Shown here piece after piece: positions 11,831 to 25,215 of a stretch of DNA of 64,000 nt. The stretch's first letter is position 1. Every line of letters begins with the position of its first letter. The notes below the pieces were generated by a model. It was not told the origin of the DNA, searched no databases, and saw only the letters and a program-made list of their open reading frames with translations. Both the position numbers and the translations under genes were made by a program. Origin of the DNA: Malurus cyaneus samueli (Eukaryota > Chordata > Aves > Passeriformes > Maluridae). The stretch is taken from positions 8,358,653 to 8,422,652 of the forward strand of contig CM019230.1 of assembly GCA_009741485.1 (NCBI GenBank). The letters run 5' to 3'.

Positions 11831-13924
11831 GGTTCAGCTTGATAAAGGAGAGGGGCTGCTCAAAGGGATTTGGACAGATTTGTCCATTAAGTGACTTGTT
11901 GTCTGATAGCACCGAAAGGAAAAACAACCATGTGTTTCCCTGGGTGTGATTCCTGAGTTCCCCATGGGTGTGTTATCCTTGCAGGAAGGCCCATGTGCAT
12001 GCAGCCATGGTCTCTGTGTTCCAGGTAGGCTTGCTGAGAACAGACACTACTCCCATCTGGCTGTCCATAGTCCTTGGCACCTGGTGAAAGGGTTGTAGTC
12101 CATTTCCCCTTTCTTGGTTGCTCTTTCAGTGCCAGATGTCTGCACTCCTGTCAGAAAGTGCTGAATGCTGTCACCCCCTGAGAGCACACAGAAAGGAGAG
12201 CAGGAAAGAGAGCAGAGCTCAAGAAGAGCAAGAGGCAAGATGGCTGACAGCTGGACTGTCCTCTACAGACTACTGTCACCCTCCTGCACACTTACCACTC
12301 CCCAGATCCCTTCTGTCAAAGGCTTTTTACTTGTCTTTCTTGCTAACCATCCTCCTCAAATCAGGGCTCATTCTTTTTCTTCACACTGAATCACAACCCT
12401 GCCATCTTTCTTATCCTTCCTACTTCTTACACCTGCCTTGCTTCCCCTCCTCAGCCAAACCCCACTGATAGCTATTGCCAGGCCCTCCCTGAGCTGCTGC
12501 TTTGCCTGGAGTGAACATCGTCTGTGGTAGGATGTGGACCTAACCTGGTGCCAGAGTCCCACATGAGCCACCACAGGGGCCAGGCTCAGCTGCATCTCAG
12601 TGCTGTGCCTTCTCCCAGTCTGGCACATGGCTCTGTGCACCAGGCACATGTCTGGGAAGAAGGGAGAGGCCTGAGCTGCATGGCAGTTATTCTGATTTTT
12701 CACTTCTGGTTTGACAGCTCCTATTTTGAAGGGGTCAAGATGGGATTCATCAGTCAGAGCATTTATCTTCCCACACATTTTGGTCTCTCACACAGCACTG
12801 AGGCAGAAAACATCACCCAGTCTGTCTCCTTGGGTCATGCATCCTTCAGAAAAGCTTTGTTTTTCCCTCATTTATAGTACTGACAGAGAAAAGCATCCTA
12901 GTTCCAGAAGGCCTATTCTCTGCAGCACAGTGCTTCTCATGTATCTTACCTTAAAGCAAAGTCCTGGGCACATGCCTGTGCCACAGCCAGGGACCTGGCT
13001 GGGTGAGAAGAGAGCCTTTGGCAGCTGTAGATCTGGCTGGAGACCAGGCAGAGCTGGATGGGAAGCACACACATTGTGTTCCAGAGGCAGATGAGAAAGA
13101 GAGGAGTGCAGAGATATGGGAGAGCTGGCCACCCGCTCCTCCTGGTCACAGCCACAATCGGTTCGTAGGAAGATGGCAGAGATGGCATCCAAGGAAACAG
13201 CGGCTGCGTGGAGATGCAGGAGTTATTTAGGAACAAGTGAAGCAAAATGGCATGGCACAGAGGAAACTTAGGAGCACAGGAAGATTTTTAAGACTGGGAA
13301 AAATGTGAGCTGCCCTGTTAAACTGGAATGTGGTATGTGCTAGGCATAGTTCAGCCCACAGCTTCAACCGGTCAGCACTCTGAGGAACACGAACTCTCAG
13401 CACAGGCAAGGAATCTGTCCTCTGTGGGGACAAGGGCTGGTGTCACAGGAGGCTGGAGCCACGGGCAGTGCCAGAGCAGAGGAATGGCACAGCAGGGCTG
13501 CAGGGCTGGAGGGCAGTGGCAGGGGCAGTGCTGTCTCGGCAGGGCCACCCAGGGAGGGTGACTTTTCCCCGGCAGAATGTGCCATCCTATTCAGCTCCAG
13601 CGGAGCTGTGCTGGTTGTCATGACAACCGAGACCAATCATATGACCTGTTCCACTTTCTATATATAAATCTGTTTAACAAAGTGTATGTGACTCCATGGA
13701 AACCAAATGTTGAGCAAGAAAGATTGCATAAAAATGAACAAAATACAGAATGACTCAAAGTACTGGGAAGAGAGGCTGCCAGTAGTACCAAGGGGCTTGT
13801 GGGTGCCCCAGACCTTCTCCTGAACAAGGGCACAGGCTGGTGCAGGCATCAGATGAAGTGAAACATAGACCCCACTTCTTTAACTACACCATACAGCACT
13901 TTCCTGTACCTGGAGGGGCTCCAG

Positions 13925-14192
13925 GACAGCTAGAGAGGGACTTTGCACAAGGGAGAGCAGAGAGCATCTTTCGATTACCTTTTAGGAAGAAATTCGTCCC
14001 TCTGAGGGTGGTGAGACCCTGGCATAGATTGTCAGAGAAGCTGTGGCTGCCCCATGCCTGAAGTGGTCAAGGTTAGGTTGGACAGAGCAACCTGGTCTAG
14101 TGGAAGGTGTCCCTGCCCATAGCAGGGGGATGGAATGAGATGAGCTTTGAGGCCCTTTCCAACCCAAAGCATTCTGTGATTCTGTGGTTCTG
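13925..14192 (+). mobile_element. CR1 LINE 3' end
   Basis: It includes TTAGGAAGAAATTCGTCCCT, GGTGGTGAGACCCTGGCA, AGAAGCTGTGGCTGCCCCAT, TGGAAGGTGTCCCTGCCCAT and the TTCCAACCCAAAGCATTCTG tail. It carries more of the element body than the copy at 8085. Confidence 0.95.
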
Positions 14193-14571
14193 CCTCTTTG
14201 GCACCATGCCCTAGGATTGACAGACACTTTTTCCAGGTTCAGTGGTCTTACAAACTGCAGTGAGACAGAAACATAAGCTCAGTATTGTCAGTGCAGAGCA
14301 AGCCATTCCCCACAGGACAGAGGCTGTCCTGGGGCAGATTGATGCCATGCCCTCGTATTGCTCCTTGCAGGGAGTTTCCTCTGTATAGTTTGCCCATCTT
14401 TCTGTCACCAGTGATCCTCCAGCCCTGGGCAGGAACTGCAGGGCAGCTGATTGTTTGGGCACTGTGACCTTTCCTTATGCTTCTGGATCTGTAAGTGTGC
14501 TGATATTGTACTCCAGCCCTTTCCCACAGCCAGAGGCTCTCTTCATTTGCTCCAAGGCTGCATGCTCTGCT

Positions 14572-14672
14572 AATATCATAAAATCACAAGAATTTAAATT
14601 GGAAGGGACTGTTGAAGGTCTCTGGTCCAATCCCTTGTTCAGAGTTAGATCAGGTTGCTCAAGGCCTGGATT
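14572..14672 (-). mobile_element. CR1 LINE fragment, antisense
   Basis: ATCATAAAATCACAAGAATT, TTGGAAGGGACTGTTGAAGG and GATCAGGTTGCTCAAGGCCT give the antisense CR1 tail. The copy is short and diverged. Confidence 0.85.
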
Positions 14673-17094
14673 TGTGGGTTTGGGATTGTTTTGCTTTCCT
14701 TTCCCTGGGGTTGTGTGTTGGGAATTGCTCCTGGTCTGAGTTCTGCTGGAGCACCGTGCAAGCCAACTTATCTTCAGCGAGCTCGGACTTAGGAACACAC
14801 AGATGTTTCCTCCCCAGGATCCCTCTTTGAAGAAGAATGGGGATTTCCTGCAGTTCAAAAATGGGAAGTCATTTTCCTCTATTGAGCAAGGCAGAACTTG
14901 CCTCCGGGTCAAGTCACCATGGATTGAAGAGTGTGTTAAACAGAGTGTGTTACTTACTCTCTGTTGCCTCACTTTCCTGTATAAAACCCTTTCCAGCTTT
15001 TTTTCCCACCACTGGGAGAGAATCACAATGCCAAGGGCTGCCAAAGGAACAGAATGAATGGGGATGCTGCTAACTTGATCAAGAAGACCAAGAAAGTAAA
15101 GAAAAGGAAAATAGTCAGAAATTCAGAAGAGGTGGAGTGGGAGAGGGGCCACCACCTCCCTGCTGGCTGTGCTGCTGTTCTGAACTGGCCCAGACAGACA
15201 GAAGGGCCTGGCTGCTGCTCTTCTTCACGTGGAGCATCCAGAATGTCTGACCAAGCTGTCCTTTTCTCCAGACGTGCTTCTAGACCCTTTGTTTCTTGCA
15301 GCACACAGATGAAACAGTATTTCCTGGTCAAGGTTGTGCTGCTGTGGGGTGGCTCTGTGGCCCACACAGGTTGTCCTCTTCTTGACATCCCTGGCCCAGT
15401 GCCTGTAGATGCTGGGGAAGAAGCAAAGATGATGGTCAAGTTTATGTGCTCTGATCTAAACAGCAAATTCCTCAGCCTCTTGTCAGTGCTGCTGTCCTGA
15501 ATTAGGTGAGTTAACCCCATAGATTTGTTCTTATTCCACATGCTTGCCTTTGCCTTTATCGTGGGGTTTGGTGCTAAAGAGCTACAGTGCCCTTTCTGCT
15601 TTGAGATGTCTTTTGCATTTGCTGCTTATTTCTGTTTCCTCTCTGCTGTGCATTTATCAGGAGAATTCCATCTCTGTGTTTCTGCAGACAGCAAGCAAAA
15701 GCCAACACTTGTCATGTGAAACAAGAGCTGTTCGGTGGCTGGCTCTTATATGTTCTCCTGCTACATGGAATTCTGATCCTAGGAAATCTTGTGGGAGAGA
15801 AGTGCTTATGCTGTTGGATTTTAATATTTTGAGAGACATTTTCATCCCTTTTCCAGGCATTAAATACAGCTGGAGGAGGATATCACTGGGGGTCACACAT
15901 TTTCTGCTCACATTTTTCAGGTTTCCTGTTTCCTCAGTAATGCATTGCAGACATCCTTTCTGGGTCTAGATTTGCCTGTCCACCACCATGGTAACAACAG
16001 ATGGTGACACTGGAGAAGTGACAGTGAGGGGAGTGGCCTGGACATTTCTGAGCTCAAAGGCACTTTGGGAGTTGGAAGGTTTAGAAAGCAGAAGGGATTG
16101 CAAACCCACCCAGCCTGAGCTGGGGCAGGGGTGTCAGGGTCCTGGCTTTTTCTTTTACTGAAATAGAGAAAAACTTTGAGAAAGAGACACTTAAATCTTC
16201 ATGGAGGATCTACGAGAAGTGCACAGCTCCCTGGTAAGCCATTCCACTTGATACTTATCCACATGATTGTCAGATTCTTTTCAAGCTGAGCTTGTCTTCA
16301 ACTTCCAGTCCCTGCCTGCCACTCTCTGTTCGCTGGTTTGCAATGCTCTCTGCTGATAGAGAACTTCTTCTCCGTGCTGACATTCTCTGTTGTGGTTTAC
16401 TGTTCTCAGAAATTATCCTCGCAATGATTCTCCTAAAATAGGAACAAGATATCAAAGTAATAGTCCAGTCTTGCTGATCTGTCTAAGGAAAAGGTGAATC
16501 TACACATGGGTACCTCTGAGCACCTTTTCATTGTTCCATGTGGCTGGGCACAGGGTGTGCCCTGCTTGGTGCTGGGTTTGGGAGAGCTCTGAAGCCTGTC
16601 TGTGCTGTGCCATTTGTGGAGCTGTGCCAGATGTGGACTGGTCTCTTGGAACACTATCTGCCAGTTGCTTCTACCTCCTGTGCAGTCTCATGGCCCTGTC
16701 CTTGCTGTGTCCCAGTAGCAGGGTTGCCTGTCATCATATGCCACATTAACCAAAACTTCCCCCACATGGATGTACAAACATCCAAACATCCCAGTTTAGC
16801 TGTGCTGATGCAAGAAGGGACTGCAGATGGCCTGGCTGGGACAGGGTTGTGTCTGCTGGGGAAAAAAGAGCAAGAAAATTTCTTCCTTAGGTCACCTGTT
16901 TTGACAGAAAAGGGCCGATATGCTACCCACTGTGGCCTCTCTGACACTCTCTTTTCTGAAAAGATGGTTTGCTGAATGTGCCAAAACTATGAGGTACTTA
17001 ATCTGTGATACATTCTAATGCCCACTATAATATGCATCTATCCCAGATCCCATCATCCCACACTAGCTATGCCAGAGCATGCTGGGCTTCTACA

Positions 17095-17362
17095 TGATGA
17101 GTATAGGGCTTGTGATATGGCAAGGGGGAGTGGCTTTAAACTGAGAAAGAGTAGGTTTGGATTGGACATTAAGAAGAAGTTCTTTACTGTGGGGGTAGTG
17201 AGGCCCTGGCACAGGTTGCCCAGAGAAGCTGTGGCTGCCCCCCAGATGAGGCCAGGTTGTATCATGCTTGAAGGAACTTGGGAAGGTGTCCCTGGCTATG
17301 GCAGGGGGCAGAATGAAGTGGTCTGTACGATCCCTTCCAACCCAAACCATTCCATGATCCTG
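17095..17362 (+). mobile_element. CR1 LINE 3' end
   Basis: It shows GGTTTGGATTGGACATTAAG, GTGAGGCCCTGGCACAGGTT, GCCCAGAGAAGCTGTGGCTG and the CCCTTCCAACCCAAACCATT tail in sense order. Confidence 0.95.
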
Positions 17363-20240
17363 AACATCCTAATGCCTTTTAGCCCTGGCCTCACCTGTCT
17401 CCTGCCTGTGGCCCAGGACCATGTATGGGTAAGGTGTGAATTCAGCTCTAAGAGTAGTCCTGGAGCTGGAAATCAGACAGCCTTCTTAGCTGTTACTGCA
17501 ATTACTGGGGGACTGCACTGGTCAGACATGCTCTTTCCAAAAAAGTTCTTTTTTTCTTCCTAGTGTTTTATTGCATCAGGTGAAACAGTAGAAAGGGGTG
17601 TCTGATGGAGAGGTGGGATGGAAAAGCTCCCCTGCATGACAGGTCATAGGGGCTGAGCAGCACCAGAAGAAAGCTTGCCCAGTGCAGCTGGTGCTGGTAC
17701 AGCCCATGTGATAAAAGCATGCATCAGTGCCATACAGCTGCCCACTGCTCTGCATTGCTCTACAAACAGTGCAACACCTCCAGGGGCTCCATGCCTATTG
17801 TCAGTCTTGACTGAGAATAAAACCAAACAAAAGAATGATGCTGGATGCTGCAGTTATCAGGACTGGTGGTGCCAGGACATTGCTTTATGGAACAGGAAAT
17901 AAGTACATGGTTTTGGAGCCATATTAGAAGTGGCATTGCATAGCAAAACAAGACATTTCTGTAAACGCACATGTTGGAGTTGAATTTGAATAACCCAGAG
18001 GTAAAACTGGGGTAGCTTGCTTTTTCTAACAGTTTCATATTTTCATTAATAGGATCTAGAGCTTTCATGGAAAACAGAGAGGCATTTCAGTGACATGTGT
18101 AGAGAGGTCCTGCCCCTCGATCACAGACTAAAATGGTTGCACTGGTTTCATTGAGAAAAGAATTTTATTTAGTGCATTTCTAGGCAATAGAATAACACAA
18201 ACAGAGCATGTGCCTTTGGGCAGGCTGATGTCTAAGAAAAGTTTTCACTTGCATCGTAAGTTAAGAAAAAGATCAATTAGTAACATAAACTGTGAAAGCT
18301 ACTGCTTTCCCACACATGCAGCAGGGTGAGTAGAACTCTAAGTTGATTTGATTAAACCTTAGAGAGCAGAAACACAGGGGACAGGGATAAATGGCAGAGA
18401 TGCTACTGATTAACTCTGCATGCCACCCTGCCATCAGCACACAGACCATGAGATTGCAGCTGTACACCTGGGACAGTCCCTTCAGATCTCCTGAGGCTGC
18501 TTGTTCAGTTGATATTGTGCCAGTTGAGTTTCCCAGTATCCCAGTGTATTTCTGCTCAAGGAAAGAAGCTAAAATCTGACCCAGCATAGGTTCCATCAGT
18601 GGTGCAGTGGTGAGACAGATTCACCTCCCATTGGCCTTGTGTCCATCTGGCTGCCTTGCACCTGGGACCTGTTTGTGCCAGGTTCACTTGTCAAGGCACA
18701 AATGCAAGATCATTCTCCAGCTCAGTGCCTCAAGAGCCACTGTAATAAGAGTTTTCTGAAACTGAAAAGAATCATAAAGTAGACTGTTGGCTCCAAAATC
18801 ATTAAATGTACATTTTATTCTGGGTTGGACAGAGTTGAAATTTCACTCAGAGGCTGGGTGTGCAGAAGGACACATCACAAGTTTCTGTCTAATGATGCTG
18901 TTCATATGGCTGTCAGTGTTTGAACAGTATGTGCAGCAGATGCTGAAACTGCTTGTCCCCTGGTCATGGCTGCTTGTGAATCCAGTGCAGTTACTTCAGA
19001 CCTGCTCTCCACCATGTCAGAAGGCATTTTCTGAACAGAGATTAGCTTCTGTGGGATAAATAATTCCATTTCACATATTTTTCCTTGTTCGTTTGCTTTT
19101 CTTCCTTTGAAGATAATTAAAACAGAGACAAAAGTGAATGCCTCGAATGCCTGGTGTGCCTTAGAGAATGTGGAAAGGCAAACTGGAGCTCTCTGGGTGT
19201 GAGCCAGTGAGGATGCTGCCTCCACAGCTGCAGCCCTGTCAAGTTGTGACTGGCAATCTTTGGCCATTCATCTTATCTCCCTGCTTTCAGTGTTCCTGGG
19301 TGAAGGGATCAGAGGGTGTTCATGTCTCCTTTGAGGTGAAGCCCTCTTTGCCAGTCTCAAATCAAGCAACTGCTGTAAATCCAAAGCTATCAAGGAACCA
19401 TCAAAACTATTTGTGAGAGGGAATATTCTAGGTGATGCAAGGTAGTGCCAACAATTACATGCACTTCAGTTGCACCCCTTTCTTCTCACACACCCTCAAA
19501 CTTCACTGAGGCTTGCAGCTGAGCTGGTGAAGAGATGGGTAGCTGATATGTGGCAGCTGAACCCTGATAGCAGCTCTCTGTGTGTGCCTGGAAAACAGAT
19601 GACAGCCTGGTGTTCACCTGCTTTTCCTAATTATCTGGGTCACTCTTAGTAATCTGGATCCTAATGATCTTGTATCTGGATGATATGGATCCAGATTATG
19701 TGTAGATCACTAATGTCTGCATTTCTAATTACATGCATTATTAGCATAATGAGCATCCTAATAAATTTACTTCAGCACATGACTCCTAGAGGCAACATAG
19801 CTCTGCAGTCTTGGAACTGTCTGAAGGTGATGGTGCTGCTGTAAAATAAATAGTGACAGCACCTACCTCCATGATCAGTGCTTTGACCCACTGGTGTATC
19901 CAAGGTAAATGAGGGCCAGATGCCTACCCCTCTTTTTCAAACACTTGATCATTTTATGCTTTGCATTTTACTGCTTAAGGAGAGTCATTTTCTGTGACAG
20001 GTTCAGGTGCTCTTGGGACATTAAATACAGAGGGGTTCTTTTCTGTCCCAAGGGGTAATTTCTTCAAGGGAATGTTGCTTCATGTTCTGGAAGAAGCTGG
20101 GAGAGATGAAGGGAGAAATGGACTGAAAGTCTTTGGGTGTATCAGAATCTCTTGAATGCCTAACCACATTATTTCTGTCCAGATGTGTGTCTGGTTAGGC
20201 TTTACATTATGTAGATATTTACTTAATAGGTTGTTTTTTT

Positions 20241-20256
20241 TTCCTTTTCTCAGCAG
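20241..20256 (+). promoter_or_regulatory. GAS7: Tandem (NAGNAG) 3' splice site of the WW exon
   Basis: The acceptor ends TTCTCAGCAG, giving two AG sites three bases apart after a long T tract. Use of the first would add one Gln codon and keep the frame. NAGNAG acceptors are a known source of one-residue isoform differences; which is used here is inference. Confidence 0.6.
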
Positions 20257-20377
20257 AAGCCCAGAAAGGCAGCTCCTCAGGCAGGAGAAGATACCTTGAA
20301 CAGCCACCTTCCCCCCGGCTGGCAGAGCTACATGTCTCCCCAGGGTCGCAGGTACTATGTGAACACCTTCACAAATG
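20257..20377 (+). CDS. GAS7: GAS7 exon with first part of the WW domain
   Basis: This internal coding exon reads 40 codons plus one base. It starts with a basic/Pro linker (KPRKAAPQAGED) and runs into the WW domain: LPPGWQSYMSPQGRRYYVN, ending in TFTN. The first WW tryptophan and the central Tyr-Tyr pair of the second beta strand are visible. The 3' end is a strong donor (ATG|GTAAGT) in phase 1, and the exon continues at 35054. The acceptor follows a long T-rich tract and is a tandem CAGCAG at 20251-20256, so the exon may also begin at 20254 with an extra Gln. I chose 20257 because the long mammalian protein has Lys-Pro-Gly directly after its SH3 region. In the family, the WW domain binds proline-rich ligands such as N-WASP-type actin regulators. 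Identification rests on close recall of GAS7 and on all downstream exons fitting in phase. Confidence 0.95.
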
Positions 20378-23300
20378 GTAAGTGGCAGTGGGGTTCTGGT
20401 AAATGTTGCACCATCCCAGCACAGATCTGTTTCAGGAAATCATCTTGCTAGTTGATTTTGATAACAAAGTAGCTGCAGAACCAAAGTAATTAATATGACC
20501 CTGACCATATGAAGGAAAATATAAGATTAAGTCTTACCATCCCTGTCATCTTAATTCTGACTATCAGAAGACATCTGAAATGTTTACAAAAGACAGAGAA
20601 TGTAAAGTAGGAATGCCCCCGTCATAAGTGTTTTAGAATATGAAATGCTGTTAAAGATACATGGTTTTTACCACATTCCCCATTTCTTTTACCTAGAGAT
20701 ATTTATGTCTATATATATATGTATATATGTACATGTAAAGTAGTTTGATAGAACATTAGATATCACTAAAACACCATTTAGGAAAACAGAAATAGTGAAC
20801 TGGTCAGACTTATCTTGCCCATAGAGACAAGGAAGGAAAAACACATGTAATGGGACAACACAGAGAAAATTTTCAGTCTATATTTGTGTGTTCTATTCAC
20901 TGTGATGTTGGTAGAGAAGCAGACTTAACTCACAATCTTATCATCTGTTTAAGACCTGTCGAACTTGTACTGCCTCCAGTTTACCTAAGTTTCTGTGTCT
21001 ACCTGCTCTTCTCATCATGAGCTCACAGCAACATTGCAAAACAGGGTCTTGTGACCAGCAAATCCACATTTCTTTAGCAAAAAGAATGCCAGAGTGACAG
21101 GAAGGAGAGGACAGCAGAAGATAACCTTGTTCCCAGCAAAGTTGCAGCCATCAGGAATGAACACTGGCATTCCTTTAGCTTACTCACAAGCAGAGCCGTG
21201 GGCTGACCCAATGCACCTCATGGTGTGTTCAGGGACTGATACATTTTATTTCAGAAGCCTTTGGCCTAGAACTTTCCCAAGTCATTATTTAATGGAGTAT
21301 GATACACTTACATCTTATAGGACACTCCCTCCAGAAAGTACATCTCCAGAAGGTACATTTCCATTTAACCCTGCCTCCATTTTCAAGCACAGTTTGCTCT
21401 GGCTGATGTGCAGCACCTGGGGAGATCAGCAGGAGGGAGATACCCCATACCTGCTGCAAGTCAAATGTGGGTGAGGAGGTGATAATACTCAGTTCACTGA
21501 GTCATGAACCCATATTCAGTTGTAGCCAGATAAAACCCGTAAGAGGCAGAGGCTGTTTCTTTTTTGGTAAGAGCTCTTGTCACAGGGATCCTGCCTCAGA
21601 AAGGTGGATGGGACTAAGTTTCTCCATAATGTCAGGCAGTTGGTAGTTTTGTACTTCCCTTATAAAAGTTACAAGTAATATAACAAGGGTCAATAGCTCT
21701 ATCCTGCTTGTGAGTTCAGGCCAGAAATCATGAGATTTCTTGTTCTTCTAGGAGGGGCAGATAACTTTGGCACAGGGAGGCAGAGGAATCTCCATCCATG
21801 GAAAATCTCAGAAACTGGCTTGACAGAACTGTGGCTGATCTGTTGTTAGCAGTGATCCTGCTCAGAGCAGCTGGGCTGAAGACTTCCAGAGGTCACTTCT
21901 AACCAGCCTTTCTCAGGAGAATGCCCAAACCATCTATGATTGTGCTCTCAGCTATAACAGTGGGATTGTTGTGTGATTCTCAGAATATCTTTTATGTTAG
22001 AGAGGATAGAAGTGGGATTTCTGTGTTTTGAGCCTTGCTTTAGGGATCACTTACACAATTGTGTTTACATGAGAATCTCCTCACCAGACTAGTCCTAAGC
22101 CCTGTTGGCTTTGAAATTAGGCTTGCTCTTCTTTCCTGTGCTGGACTCGAGAATCCTGCATTTCTGAGTAGCATTTTGTGGGACAGCAGCAATTTTCTGC
22201 AGAGGAGCACTCTGACCCCTATCCAGCTTACTTGGTGTTCCTGGCAAGCTCAGTTTGTCTCAGCCTGCTCAGTTAGAATGTGCTGCTGCCTCAGTCTTGT
22301 AGCTGCACAGAGACTGTGTGCTAGGTGTAGGCGAGGTGATATTTTTTGCACTAGCTGGGCTGTATTGCACGATCAGACTCAGATCTCAAATGCCTGTGCT
22401 TCCTCAAAGTGGTTTATGTGCCCAAGAAGTGTCACCTCGGTGTCATCTAAGCTTCAGATAACGCAGGATGCAACCTCCAGGCTGAAGTGTGTGGTGAAAC
22501 CTTATCCAGTCCTGGGCTTGAGCAGCTGTCTGGTCACTGTTTGGATTTCATCTAATTGGCTTTGACCTTTGGTCCTGCAAAACATGTCGTTCAGGACTAT
22601 CCATAGGCTCACATTTGTCAAATTTCATGATGCTACACTGTCCTCCTTGACTGTGCTGCAGAGTTGGACCGGCTGAACCATGCAGTCATCTTAAAGTCAC
22701 ATTTGGAATGTGAGACTTGCTCCCAATAGTGGGACTGCACTTTGACACTTATGATGTATTCTCTGGGTTTGAGCCATATGATAAGTCAAAGACTGCTATA
22801 AACTTAGTATAACATACTATAAACCTTACAACTGCAGTCCCCATCTTTTCTGTGGTAAAGCTGTGTTGCCATGGGTGTGTTTATTGTCAGTCTCAAAGAC
22901 TGGACAGCTCACTGCTGGCTTGTCTGAACTGCTTATTTGTCCTGTTTCTGCTGCAGCTGCTGTTGGGAGTACCAAGATAAACACTGGCAATGTTTGTCAC
23001 GAGAACACAGTGCTGGCACACATCTGTGTCACAGGACTTCATGGCCTCTGTGCTGCATTGCCTCCTCAGCACCGTTGTTTCAGCAGCAGGAGCCAGGTCT
23101 CCTCTCCGTCAAGGTGTAGATGTACTTCTAGGCTGCTCTTGCTTTACCATAGCTATCACCAGATGATGAAACTATGCTGAAGCATTTGAGAGAGGTATCA
23201 CTGTTTAATGCACACACATGGGAACTCAGAGGTCAGTGGAAGACAGTTTGTTGGCCTTCAGTGGCCTTCATAGATCACTCCAGCCTTCAGTGAACTGTGT

Positions 23301-23419
23301 AGTTAAAGTTCTCCTACTCAGCACTACCCACCAGCAGCAGTTGATGCAAAACTCTTGGTGGGTAAGGTCACCACTGCTTCTCCCAGGGACCAGGAATCTC
23401 TTTACAGTAAAGAGAGGGT

Positions 23420-23480
23420 AATGGAGGGAGGGAGGGAGGGAAGAGGGAGGGAGGAAGGCAGGAAGGCAGCAAGGAAGGGA
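23420..23480. repeat. Purine-rich (GGGA/GGAA) simple repeat
   Basis: Runs of GGGAGGGAGGGAGGG followed by GGAAGGCA repeats form a polypurine stretch of about 60 bases with four G runs. Confidence 0.93.
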
Positions 23481-24769
23481 CTCTCTCGATGGCACAGAAC
23501 ATCCAGCAGTATCCTCAGCTCTCCTCAGCTGGAGCCCTCCCAGCAGTTCCTTAAAGCTCTGCCTTTCCCCTGTGCTGTGTGCACCCAGGGGATCCTGTCC
23601 AAATGCTTCCATCCAAGACTGATCCATGTAGGGATGCAGCTGCTGGGACCCTAACAACAGTGTCATACTGCAGGCTGTCTCTGATCCCACTTTTCCAGAG
23701 TCTGCTACTAAATGCAGTCAATTGCTGGAGTGCTCCACTATGGCTTTTCCTTTAGGGCTGGTGTTAGACAGAAAATGTATCTGTACACATTTTTGGCTGA
23801 ACAGCTCTCTGTAAGGCTTGTTGGAGTCTGGGGCAGACAGATCCATACTCTTGCTTTCTTTTTGTGCATGTGCCTTATCATGCATCATACATGGGTGGGT
23901 TTCTAGTTTATGAGGTGAAAGGGAGTCACACAGCAGTATGATAAGCATACAGTGGAAGCTCCAGGCTTTGGGTCCACTTGTCTGTAATATAAATGTATTT
24001 GGACATCCTCAGAGTGGTATGTCCCTCACTTGCAGGACTCCAGCTGTGCTGGGTGTCCAACCAGTTGCCTTGCCAGTCAGTAGGAGACATATCCCAGGGC
24101 AGAGAAAGGGGATTCATCCAGGTCAGGGCTGTGGCTGAGCCGTGGGTCAGGTCAGAGCATCCTTCTGGGGCCTTGCTGGCACCCAGTGCCTTTCCAAGGG
24201 AGAATGCTATCAAGAGCAGGCTTTCTTGGCAGCTCTGTGGCAGTTTTAGCACTTCCATCATTGAAAAGCACTGATGAGAGGAAGTATGGGCCTTCTCCTG
24301 GGATAGAACTGTGTGGCTAAACATTTATCCAGCAATCGGGCAGGGTCTGTGAGATGGAGACCTGTGCGAAGGAAAGGCAATTGATGGGAAAACAGATCTT
24401 AAAAGCAGCAAAGGCAGTCTGAAAGCTGACTAGAGGGAAAACAAAGAGGGGACCATAGTTAAATTACAATAAGCTGCTGCAAAACTGTTTGGCAGAGCAT
24501 CCTCAGAGCATGGTCATCAATGGTCCCTTGTCAAAGGGGAGTTTGTACTGAAGGGAGCCCTGCAGTGATCTGCCCGAGAATTCATTCTAGGCACTATTTC
24601 CAGTGATGAATGGCATGTTGACATTGAGAGCACTTATTCAAATGATAACTTTTAACTGGAGCTGGGAGAGAACATGATGTTCTCTCCTGCACAGAATAGA
24701 CTCAGAATTCACAATCACCCTGGAACAGGAGGATGCTGTTCAGTAAAGAGGCAATTAAGATCAGAAATT

Positions 24770-25215
24770 TCATCAAAAATAATTAAGTGGCAAAGACAGG
24801 CAATGGAACAGTTTATAGATGAACACATTTGGGCTCTGGAGGATCTAAAGCTGAGTGTGAGCCAGCAGTGTTGTGCCAGCATTTTCCATTGTATAAATAG
24901 GAGTGTTGTCTGTGAGGCATGAAGTAAGCCTCCAACTTTACAGGGAAATTATAAAGCCTCAGCTGGAATATTTTATCTTGTTTGGACTCCACACTTCAGG
25001 AAAGATGTGAGTCAGTTGAATAAAGCCCAGAAAGGAGTAGCAAAAATGATAGAAAACACAACCTGTGAGTTAATGCTGAGAGACTGGAGGTGTCTGCCCT
25101 TAGGAAGGAAGTTGTGGACAGGGTCATGAAAGTAGGCTTAAAGTGCTTAAAATGCCATTCAGGAGAAGACTGTTTGCAGTGCCTGTCATCATTAGAAGAT
25201 ACAGTAATACATTTC
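24770..25215 (+). mobile_element. Old CR1/L3-like LINE, end of the pol region
   Basis: The order of diagnostic pieces fits the C-terminal pol region of CR1-type LINEs: AAGCTGAGTGTGAGCCAGCA, then AGCCTCAGCTGGAATATTTT, then GACTCCACACTTCAGGAAAG and GCCCAGAAAGGAGTAGCAAA. These correspond to the SQQC..., RPHLEY..., and YRKD...ERVQ blocks of the protein. Many stops and indels show it is ancient and dead. Confidence 0.75.

Larger units (their letters stand above)
1..20250 (+). other. GAS7: GAS7 upstream intron (5' part of the window)
   Basis: No exon was recognised in this stretch. It should be intron between the SH3-coding part of GAS7, outside the window, and the WW exon. It holds a ~37-bp minisatellite (766-1285), a short satellite (1638-1717), a suspect segment (1740-4885), an N gap (10185-10194), CR1 fragments at 8085, 11480, 13925, 14572 and 17095, and a possible pseudogene scrap near 9990-10156. 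Several long open frames on both strands in 0-1.7 kb come from the minisatellite and are not genes. Confidence 0.75.

Noticed and set aside
14475..15044. 189-codon minus-strand open frame
   Set aside because: It runs through a CR1 fragment and shows no family resemblance.
22059..22565. 168-codon plus-strand open frame
   Set aside because: Composition is like random translated intron, rich in Cys, Ser and Leu, with no recognisable domain or splice structure.
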